A DNA stretch of 64,000 bases from CBDDEC01 sp965226785 (lineage in GTDB: Bacteria > Chloroflexota > Dehalococcoidia > UBA2979): assembly GCA_965226785.1 (NCBI GenBank), contig CBDDEC010000004.1, positions 1,178,001 to 1,242,000 of the forward strand. The letters are read 5' to 3'. A program made the translations under genes and the position numbers. The notes below the pieces were generated by a model that was not told the origin of the DNA, searched no databases, and saw only the letters and a program-made list of their open reading frames with translations. This document shows positions 44,971 to 51,223 of this stretch, piece by piece (the stretch's first letter is position 1; the number at the start of each line of letters is the position of its first letter).

Positions 44971-46272
44971 ATGACCGTCTTCGTCCCCGCCGAGACCCCC
45001 CGAGGCATCAACCTCGCGGGCGTTGCACTCTTCCAGAACGAGGAGGCGCACGAGGCCTTCCGCGTGCTCCGCGAGGAGGCGCCGGTGCACTGGAACCCCG
45101 GTACCGAGTGGATCAATGGCTTCTGGTCGCTGGCGAAGTACGAAGACATCCTCTATGTCTCCCGAAACCCCGAGCTCTTCATCTCCTCCCGGGGCATCGC
45201 TGGCTCCGGCCTGCGCAACCCCGACCCGACGCAAGCGATCAGCGGATCGGCGGGCGGTGATGCGAGCATCATCACCATGGATCCGCCCCGGCACGTGCGG
45301 ATGCGCCGCCTGGTGAACAAGGGGTTCACGCCACGAGCGGTGAACGCGATGGAGCCGAAGATCCGCGAAATCACACGCGAGATCCTGGACCGTGTCGAGG
45401 CTCAGATCGAAGAGAGCGGTGACCCGGAGGGGGACTTCGTCCTGGAGGTCTCCTCCCAGCTCCCGCTCGCGGTGATCTGCGGAATGATGGGGCTGGACTC
45501 GGACGTCTGGCCGCTGATGTTCGAGCTGACCAACTCGATCCTCGGTTCCGGCGACCCTGAATACCAGGCGCAGAACGTCGAGGCCGATCAGGTTGGCACC
45601 GCGGAAGCAGCCCAGGCGACCGCCACAGACGGCATGATGCGGATGATCGGCTACTTCCGTGAGCGGCTGGAGGAACGCCGGCTCGATCCGCGGGAAGACG
45701 ACATGGTTTCGCTGCTCCTCGAAGCGGAGATCGATGGCGAGAGGCTGGACGAGGGTGACATTCTCGCCTTCTGCTTCCTGCTGGTCGTGGCGGGGAACGA
45801 GACAACGCGCAACGCGATCTCGGGCGGTCTCATGGCGCTGTGTCGGCATCCGGAGGAGATGGCGCGTCTACAGGCCGACGCAGAGCTGATGGACTCGGCT
45901 GTGGAGGAGATCATCCGCTGGACGTCACCGCTCCACCACATGAGCCGCGAGGCGACTGCCGACACCGAGATCGGCGGCCACAAGATCAGCGCGGGCGAGA
46001 AGGTGATCATGTGGTACCCGTCCGCCAACCGCGACGAGGATGTCTTCGACGAGCCGTACCGGTTCGATGTCGCTCGCTCACCGAACGACCACATCGCCTT
46101 CGGCATCGGCGAGCACTTCTGCCTCGGCGCCGGCTTCGCGCGCAAGGAGATCAAGGTGATGTTCGAGGAGTTGCTCCAGCGCTTCCCGGACATCCAGCTC
46201 ACCGGACCACCGGACCTGTTGCGTTCCAATTTCATCAACGGCATCAAGCACCTCCCCGTTCGCTACCGGTAG
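44971..46272 (+). CDS. Cytochrome P450
   Basis: 433-residue soluble bacterial P450. The I-helix oxygen-activation motif is VVAGNETTRNAISGG, the K-helix Glu-x-x-Arg is in VEEIIRWTSPLHHMSREA, and the heme loop is HIAFGIGEHFCLGAGFARKE with the thiolate Cys. The PPRHVRMRRLVNKGFTPRAV stretch is typical of the CYP107/125/142-like clans. The substrate is not predictable; steroid, fatty acid or terpenoid oxidation are possibilities. The ATG has GGGAGCA upstream. A 3Fe-4S-type ferredoxin follows 28 bp later and a terminator closes the pair. A palindromic operator candidate lies in the leader. Confidence 0.95.
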   Translation: MTVFVPAETPRGINLAGVALFQNEEAHEAFRVLREEAPVHWNPGTEWINGFWSLAKYEDILYVSRNPELFISSRGIAGSGLRNPDPTQAISGSAGGDASIITMDPPRHVRMRRLVNKGFTPRAVNAMEPKIREITREILDRVEAQIEESGDPEGDFVLEVSSQLPLAVICGMMGLDSDVWPLMFELTNSILGSGDPEYQAQNVEADQVGTAEAAQATATDGMMRMIGYFRERLEERRLDPREDDMVSLLLEAEIDGERLDEGDILAFCFLLVVAGNETTRNAISGGLMALCRHPEEMARLQADAELMDSAVEEIIRWTSPLHHMSREATADTEIGGHKISAGEKVIMWYPSANRDEDVFDEPYRFDVARSPNDHIAFGIGEHFCLGAGFARKEIKVMFEELLQRFPDIQLTGPPDLLRSNFINGIKHLPVRYR

Positions 46273-46300
46273 CGGACGGACGGCCATGCCTGGAGGCCCC

Positions 46301-46504
46301 ATGTCCGAGTCCCGTCGCGTCGCAGTCGACCAGCTCGCATGCGAAGGACATGCCCGCTGCATGGAGACTGCTCCCGAGGTCTTCCGACTAGACGACGATG
46401 ATGTGTCGCAGGTGCTCCAAGACCCCGTCTCGCCTGAGCTCGTGGAGCAGGTGGACGAGGCGATCCGGCTCTGCCCCCTCCAGGCGATCCGCTGGATCGA
46501 TTGA
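46301..46504 (+). CDS. P450-associated [3Fe-4S]-type ferredoxin
   Basis: 67 residues with the short ferredoxin pattern seen next to actinobacterial and Chloroflexota P450s: ACEGHARCMETAPEVF, where a non-Cys residue (His) sits in the cluster motif, and the last ligand in RLCPLQAIRWID. It would pass electrons from a reductase to the P450 immediately upstream. ATG 46301 is preferred over ATG 46286 because GGAGG sits 5-6 nt before it. A hairpin terminator follows at 46534. No ferredoxin reductase gene is present in the window. Confidence 0.9.
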   Translation: MSESRRVAVDQLACEGHARCMETAPEVFRLDDDDVSQVLQDPVSPELVEQVDEAIRLCPLQAIRWID

Positions 46505-46533
46505 CGACACTCCCCGACGACAGCGAAGACTTG

Positions 46534-46566
46534 AGGCTCCCGCGACGAGGGAGCCTGGCTCAGTTG
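46534..46566 (+). terminator. Intrinsic terminator after the P450-ferredoxin operon
   Basis: An 8-bp stem AGGCTCCC / GGGAGCCT with a 7-nt loop, 30 bp past the ferredoxin stop. A TTGTTTT tract follows 9 nt later. Confidence 0.65.
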
Positions 46567-46982
46567 TTTTGCTGGCCTGATCAAACGAGCTGAACGAGCC
46601 GGGCGCGGCGATTTCAGCCTCTGCGAGAGTGGATCGACCATTTCAGCCACGGAACCAGACGCTTCCTATCGCCTTGAGATGAACCATCCCGAGATGTGGG
46701 TGGCCATTAGGTGACTGACCGTCAGCGATGCACAGCTGAACGGGCTGCGCTCAAGCCCCGGGGGGCGGAGAGCAGATGGAGGCCCCGCCAACCGAGAGGC
46801 GGGGCTCTTCAATGTGCACGCGCCCCCGAGGTGCGAGCACGAGCGGCCGCACGATGATGCAGCTCCCGCCCCTCGACATCGTTCACGTTTCGAAGAGAGC
46901 CCCCGGAGGGGCACGGCCCTTAAGCCCTCCTTAACCCCTCCGCCCTAGGCTCGTAGGGCTGGCGGATCTGATGGAGTGCGGC
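46567..46982. other. Non-coding stretch between the ferredoxin terminator and the DUF3179 gene
   Basis: About 415 bp with no credible gene; the only open frames are Arg/Ser/Pro-rich antisense-like sequence. It holds a second terminator-like hairpin at 46782-46805 (GCCCCGCC / GGCGGGGC, 8-nt loop, then TCTTCAATG). That hairpin has no gene in front of it and could end a small RNA. No tRNA is evident: I looked for a selC-like or T-arm GGTTCGA pattern and found none. The last 60 bp before the DUF3179 start are pyrimidine-rich with CTTAAG/CTTAAC direct repeats. Confidence 0.5.
46782..46812 (+). terminator. Orphan hairpin with weak T-tail
   Basis: Perfect 8-bp stem GCCCCGCC / GGCGGGGC with loop AACCGAGA, then TCTTC. 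No coding gene lies in the 225 bp before it, so it may terminate a small RNA or read-through from the P450 operon. Confidence 0.4.
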
Positions 46983-48200
46983 ATGGCTACACCTGACACC
47001 CCTCGGCACGAGGATTCTGGCGCAACGACCGGGCGACGTTGGCCTGTGCTCGTCGCCGGCCTGCTGATCGCCGGCATCGTCGCGTCCGGCGCCTGGTACG
47101 CCATCGGTCGCGACGGGAGCAGCGAGGGTGACGGCCGCGCCGTCGAAGAGAGCGCGCCGTCCGATCCGAGCGCTTCAGTTGAAGCGGTGGAGACAGCCGA
47201 GGCGCGTGACGATGGCCTGATGGGGGCGCCTGTCCCGCCGTCTGTTGCGCAATCGGCGGAGTTCGACGCGGACCTCCTGAGCCAGGGCGGTGGTCGCTTC
47301 GATCCGCTCGATGACCCCCTCATCGTCAAGGCCGACGAGGCCTCGTGGATGTCCGACGAAACGCTCGTCCTCGGCGCGGTGCAGAACGGCGAGGCGCGAG
47401 CCTATCCGATCGCGATGATGCGGTATCACCACGTCTCGAACGACGTGCTGGGCGGGGAACCCTATCTCGTCACCTTCTGAATCGCCTGCTCATCCGGGGT
47501 CGGGTTCGACCCCGTCGTCTCAGGTGAGCGCTACCTGTTCCGTGCGTCCGGGCTCTACAACGGTGTCTTCGTCATGGTTGACGATCAGGGCGGCAGCGCA
47601 TGGTCACATCTCGACGGCTCCGCGCTGAACGGTCCGCAGGCGGGGGAGCAGCTCGAGGTCCTGGCGCTCCAGACAACGACGTGGGGCGCCTGGCTCGAAG
47701 AGCACCCGGACTCGACGACCGTCGACATCGACACCGGCTACCAGGCCCAGTACGGCGATGTCGGGCTCGGCAACGCAGGGCTCCGCGGTGGCTTTCTCGC
47801 GACGCTCGACGAGATTGACCCACGGCTGCCGGAGAGCGAACTCGTGATCGGCGTCATCGCCGGCGACGGCGCTGAGGCGTTCCCCATCGAGCGCGCCGCC
47901 CTCTCTTCGCCCATGCAGGACGTGGTCGGAGGCGTCCCCGTGGTGGTCCTCGAAGACTCGCAGGGCATTCCGTCGCTGGCATACCACCGCCTGCTCTCTG
48001 ACGGGCGCGTGCTCGATTTCGAACGCCGCGGGGACGCGATCTACGACGTGCAGACGGGCTCCCGCTGGACCTCGTCCGGCCTGGCCGTCGAGGGCGATCT
48101 CGCCGGCGTGCAACTGGCCTTCGTGACCTCGTTCTTTACGGAGTGGTACGGCTGGGCGGCCTTCCATCCTGACTCGACGATCTTCGGCGAGGCTGCCTGA
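46983..48200 (+). CDS. DUF3179 family protein, predicted selenoprotein (in-frame TGA at 47478-47480 read as Sec)
   Basis: One continuous frame of 405 codons broken only by TGA at codon 166. Before it: a signal-anchor (WPVLVAGLLIAGIVASGAWYA), a disordered linker, and DUF3179 sequence (DPLIVKADEASWMSDETLVLG, YPIAMMRYHHVSNDVLGGEP). After it: GVGFDPVV, RYLFRASGLYNGVFVMVDD, SAWSHLDGSALNGPQAG, TTWGAWLEEHPDST and a C-terminal repeat. The family places a CxxC here (usually YCPLC); this gene has F-TGA-I-A-C, so Sec replaces the first Cys. A SECIS-like hairpin follows. The ATG 46983 has GGAG 6 nt upstream. Probably an extracytoplasmic redox protein; the family's function is unknown. A nonsense mutation is the alternative. 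Confidence 0.8.
47478..47529 (+). promoter_or_regulatory. Putative bacterial SECIS element with its UGA codon
   Basis: UGA at 47478-47480. A perfect 7-bp stem, CGGGGTC (47495-47501) / GACCCCG (47508-47514), encloses a 6-nt loop GGGTTC. The loop begins with G and starts 21 nt after the UGA. Published bacterial SECIS rules ask for a stem-loop just downstream with a G in the first two loop positions and a 16-37 nt distance; all are met. A lower 5-bp stem (GCTCA 47488-47492 with TGAGC 47525-47529) can extend it across an asymmetric internal loop. Confidence 0.7.
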
Positions 48201-48360
48201 GCGCGAAGGGCGGGTCGCAAGCACGCGCACCATCGTTCCGATGCGGCAGCGAACCAGGGACGTGCGAGGGCTCAAGCGGTCAGCGCCAGATCCTCGACGT
48301 TGGGGCGTGGTGTTCCTGAATTCAACTCCAAGTAGAGCGGCTCCAGGAGGGCCAAGATCT

Positions 48361-48633
48361 TCAGGTCACGGGCTGTCGCCCAGCAAATCCAGAGTCTCGG
48401 GGGTGCCACCACTCAATCGCAGGTTCGCCGACCTGCCAGCACCAGTAGGCCGCTGTCCCATCGACGACCGTCGGGAAGTCCAGCAAGCCGTCGCTCGCGC
48501 TCTTGACCTCGATCCCGGCGGCGGCGATCACGGCGAGGTCCTCGCGGGTGAGCGGAGCCTCCAGCCCATCCGGGGCTATCGCCTGGACGGCGGCGAGTAC
48601 TGCGCGCGCCTCATGAAGGCTGAAGTCAGACAC
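48361..48633 (-). CDS. DUF2203 domain protein (short form)
   Basis: 90 residues. The start FSLHEARAVLAAVQAI and the C-terminal signature IEVKSASDGLLDFPTVVDG, CWQVGEPAIEWWHP and GFAGRQPVT match DUF2203, a small helical-plus-beta family common in Chloroflexota, Deinococcus and related groups. The usual length is 110-140; here the central coiled linker is shorter. Function unknown. GTG start, 27 bp after the stop of the glycine-zipper gene with which it is likely co-transcribed. Confidence 0.8.
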   Translation of the reverse strand: MSDFSLHEARAVLAAVQAIAPDGLEAPLTREDLAVIAAAGIEVKSASDGLLDFPTVVDGTAAYWCWQVGEPAIEWWHPRDSGFAGRQPVT

Positions 48634-48660
48634 TGCGCGTCACGAGTCGCTCGCCAGTGC

Positions 48661-48828
48661 CTATTCGTCGCTCGTTCGGCGGCCCCACATCGTTCCGATT
48701 GCAGCGCCGAACACCAAGCCCAGTGCGACTCCCAGGCCGATGTTATCGATCATCACTCCGAGCACCACGCCGAAGGTGAGCCCGATTCCCGCACCAAGTC
48801 CTGTGCTGCGTTGCTCCCGGTTTGTCAT
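48661..48828 (-). CDS. Tiny glycine-zipper membrane protein
   Basis: 55 residues: MTNREQRSTGLGAGIGL, then FGVVLGVMIDNIGLGVALGL and VFGAAIGTMWGRRTSDE. The repeated Gly-x3-Gly spacing and hydrophobicity indicate one or two packed membrane helices with a basic/acidic tail. An ideal AGGAGG lies 4 nt before the ATG, and a TACACT -10-like hexamer is at about 48858-48863, so it is clearly expressed as its own gene despite its size. Small proteins of this kind occur widely; function unknown. It precedes the DUF2203 gene on the same strand. Confidence 0.8.
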   Translation of the reverse strand: MTNREQRSTGLGAGIGLTFGVVLGVMIDNIGLGVALGLVFGAAIGTMWGRRTSDE

Positions 48829-49024
48829 GATCCTCCTAAGTTCCGAGGGAGTGTACGTCGCAATTCCGCGCTGGCAGTCGTACCCATGAGCCTGTTGAGT
48901 CGCACCGAGGGGTGGTCATGGTCGGTTGCTCGCGCGCGTCGTCGCCTCATGGCCTTCCTGCCGTGCAGCGGCGTCACGGCGCTACCATGCCTCGGCGGCG
49001 GGACGCGGGAGAGCGACGAAGAGG

Positions 49025-49531
49025 TTGGCAATCGAGCTCGTGCAGGGCGACATCACCCGGCTAGCAGTGGACGCCATCGTGAACGCGGCCAACGAGGCGC
49101 TGCTGGGTGGCGGCGGTGTGGACGGTGCGATTCACCGCGCCGCCGGTCCGGAGCTGCTTGCGGAGTGCCGTGCGATTGGTAGTTGCCCCACCGGTGAAGC
49201 GCGCGTCACGAGCGCCTATCGCCTCCCGGCGAAGTGGGTGATTCACACTGTCGGGCCGGTGTGGGCGGGTGGCGACCGTGGCGAGGACGAGCTGCTGCAA
49301 GCCTGCTACCGGAACGTGCTCGCCGCCGCTTCTGACCTCGGCGCGGCGTCGATCGCCTTCCCCGCGATCAGCACAGGACTCTATGAGTTCCCGTTGAATC
49401 GAGCAGCGCAGATCGCCGTGAGCATCGTCGCTGCCGAACTCCAGGGCCGCGACCGGCCTCCGGACATCACGTTCGTCTGCTTCGACGAGGGGAACTACGA
49501 GGCATACCGCTCTGTCCTCGCCTCCGGGTGA
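49025..49531 (+). CDS. Macro domain protein (ADP-ribose/O-acetyl-ADP-ribose deacetylase type)
   Basis: 168 residues forming one macro domain. Motifs are IELVQGDITRLAVDAIVNAANEALLGGGGVDGAIHRAAG (adenine and ribose binding, catalytic Asp), WVIHTVGPVW, and IAFPAISTGLYEFPL (phosphate loop). This is the MacroD/YmdB-like group that removes ADP-ribose or hydrolyses O-acetyl-ADP-ribose. The start is TTG 49025 (AAGAGG adjacent); no ATG in this frame is close enough to be credible, the next being 99 bp upstream and out of family. Isolated gene, convergent with frdD across 164 bp that I read as non-coding. Confidence 0.9.
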   Translation: MAIELVQGDITRLAVDAIVNAANEALLGGGGVDGAIHRAAGPELLAECRAIGSCPTGEARVTSAYRLPAKWVIHTVGPVWAGGDRGEDELLQACYRNVLAAASDLGAASIAFPAISTGLYEFPLNRAAQIAVSIVAAELQGRDRPPDITFVCFDEGNYEAYRSVLASG

Positions 49532-49695
49532 GCGCTCGGCTGCCGCCACATCACGCTGCGAGGTCTGCGGTTGTTCCGGCGGTGACCTCACCCCGCTCCG
49601 TGCGCGACGACGTGGATCACCTCGAGGTCGAACTCTCGCCTGGCCAACACTGTTCCGCTGATGTCGCGGTCCGCCTCGGCGGCCGGCAAGCCCAG

Positions 49696-50028
49696 TTAGG
49701 AAAATGCCACGACGCCGGCCCAGATGGTGCCGGCCAGCGCCGCGCCGTAGCAGCCCACGGCGACAGGGGTCGCGTACCGTCGCAGGCCGACATCGATCAA
49801 CGTGTGGCGGAAGCGGTGCGCCCAATGCGCGAACGTCAGGAACGCCACGCCGAAGACGACCAGACGCCCGAGCGGGTTTGTGAGCACATCGTGAAGCCGG
49901 TCGAAGTCGACCGCGTCGGCGGGCAGGAGCAGTCCGGTGACGATGATGAGCGCTGGCGTGACCATCGCCGTGACCATGCCGCCCGCCGAGAAGATCGACC
50001 AGAACAGCGGCTCGTTCGATGCGCGCAT
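49696..50028 (-). CDS. frdD: Fumarate reductase membrane anchor FrdD
   Basis: 110 residues with three membrane helices: FWSIFSAGGMVTAMVTPALIIVTGLLLP, LVVFGVAFLTFAHWAHRFRHTLIDVG and PVAVGCYGAALAGTIWAGVVAF. With FrdC it anchors FrdAB and forms the quinol site. The EPLFWSIFSAGG start and the His-rich helix-2 end correspond closely to E. coli FrdD. Last gene of frdABCD; 13 bp after frdC. This is the heme-less type-D anchor family. Confidence 0.93.
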   Translation of the reverse strand: MRASNEPLFWSIFSAGGMVTAMVTPALIIVTGLLLPADAVDFDRLHDVLTNPLGRLVVFGVAFLTFAHWAHRFRHTLIDVGLRRYATPVAVGCYGAALAGTIWAGVVAFS

Positions 50029-50041
50029 GTGCCCTCCCGCC

Positions 50042-50425
50042 CTAGATCAAGAAGATGGTGATGATGACGGCGGAGACGCCGAGCCACGCCAGTACATGGG
50101 CACCGATCAGCAGCAGCGGCGGCACAAACTCCTCGCCACGGCGCACGCGGATCGCCTTCGGTACCGCCTGGAACCACGTGAGCGTGTGGAGCAGCGCGAA
50201 TGCCAGCGCCACGAGGTGGAACGCGATCGCCAGTGGCGAGGTGAGATCGTCGCGGAATGCCTCGTACGCGCCCTCACCATCGTGCACGTTGCTGACGAGC
50301 ACGAGCATCACCACCGTGTAGACCGCGAGGAACACGGCCGACAGCTCGCGCAACATGAAGATGCGGTACGGCCAGCTCTGGAGGTACCAGACACGCGAAG
50401 GACGACTGACGTGCGGGTTCGCCAT
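50042..50425 (-). CDS. frdC: Fumarate reductase membrane anchor FrdC
   Basis: 127 residues, three membrane helices (ELSAVFLAVYTVVMLVLVSNV, PLAIAFHLVALAFALLHTLTWF, LLLIGAHVLAWLGVSAVIITIF). The SWPYRIFMLRELSAV motif and LLHTLTWFQAVPKA match FrdC of E. coli, where the Glu near the first helix contributes to quinol oxidation. ATG start 9 bp after frdB. Part of a four-gene operon. Confidence 0.93.
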   Translation of the reverse strand: MANPHVSRPSRVWYLQSWPYRIFMLRELSAVFLAVYTVVMLVLVSNVHDGEGAYEAFRDDLTSPLAIAFHLVALAFALLHTLTWFQAVPKAIRVRRGEEFVPPLLLIGAHVLAWLGVSAVIITIFLI

Positions 50426-50434
50426 CGCCTCGAC

Positions 50435-51196
50435 CTACTTGCGACCGCTGCCGAACGGCAGGAACGACGTGAACCAGCTGACGGTGCTCTCGAGTTTCGC
50501 GGACTGGATCGCGCCTGCCGGGTCCACGTGCTTCGGGCAAACGGAGCTGCATTCGCCGACAAACGTGCAGTCCCAGATGCCCTCGTCGGACCAGACGAGC
50601 GCGTTGCGTTGTTCGTTGCCCTGGTCCCGCGAGTCCTTGTTGTAGCGCTGCGCGAGCGCGAGCGCGGCGGGGCCGACGAACTCCTGGTTCTGCTGGTACA
50701 CGGGGCAGGCCGAGTAGCAGAGCAGGCAGTTGATGCACATGCTGAACTGCTTGAAGTCCGCGAGCTGGCCCGGCGACTGCCGGTATTCGCCCTCCTCGAG
50801 CGGCTGCTCCTCGTCGCGAATGATCCACGGCTTGACGCTGCCGAGCTTGTCGACAAAGTCGTCGAGACTGACGACAAGGTCACGCTCTACGGGGAAGCCG
50901 GCGAGCGCCTCAACGTAGATCGGTCCGGGGAGGTAGTCACGCAGGAAGGCGGCGCAGGTGAGCTTCGGAACGCCGTTCACCATCATGCCGCATGACCCGC
51001 AGACACCCATCCGGCACGACCAGCGGTACGTGAGCGAGCCGTCGTCCTCGTCCTTGATGTAGTTGAGGGCGTCGAGGAGCACCCACTCTTCGCGGTAGGG
51101 CACCTCGAACCGTTCGTACGAGGGTTCGGTGTCGCGCTCCGGATGGTAGCGAGCGATCTCCAGCGCGATGGTTCCCTGTGCGGCAATGGTCGTCAA
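50435..51196 (-). CDS. frdB: Fumarate reductase iron-sulfur subunit FrdB
   Basis: 253 residues relaying electrons between the quinol and the flavin. The N-terminal ferredoxin domain holds the [2Fe-2S] ligands in SCRMGVCGSCGMMVNG and PKLTC. The C-terminal domain holds [4Fe-4S] ligands in CINCLLCYSACPVY and [3Fe-4S] ligands in CTFVGECSSVCPKHVDP, ending with the shared CP. Size and spacing follow E. coli FrdB. The start is TTG with GGAAGGG 8 nt upstream, 27 bp after the frdA stop. Confidence 0.96.
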   Translation of the reverse strand: MTTIAAQGTIALEIARYHPERDTEPSYERFEVPYREEWVLLDALNYIKDEDDGSLTYRWSCRMGVCGSCGMMVNGVPKLTCAAFLRDYLPGPIYVEALAGFPVERDLVVSLDDFVDKLGSVKPWIIRDEEQPLEEGEYRQSPGQLADFKQFSMCINCLLCYSACPVYQQNQEFVGPAALALAQRYNKDSRDQGNEQRNALVWSDEGIWDCTFVGECSSVCPKHVDPAGAIQSAKLESTVSWFTSFLPFGSGRK

Positions 51197-51223
51197 CGAG
51201 CCAACCCTTCCGATGTCGCCAGC

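Noticed and set aside
46740..46760. tRNA T-arm-like stem-loop (GGGCT GCGCTCA AGCCC) as a possible selC
   Set aside because: The loop lacks the TTCRANY consensus, and no acceptor, anticodon or long variable arm can be assembled around it.
46971..47480. Reading the DUF3179 locus as two separate genes (46971-47480 and 47574-48200)
   Set aside because: The two pieces are in the same frame, 31 codons apart, and the intervening codons continue the family sequence; the second piece lacks a ribosome site.
47496..47513. Hairpin in the DUF3179 gene as a premature transcription terminator
   Set aside because: No U-tract follows the stem, and it lies inside a conserved coding frame; SECIS geometry explains it better.
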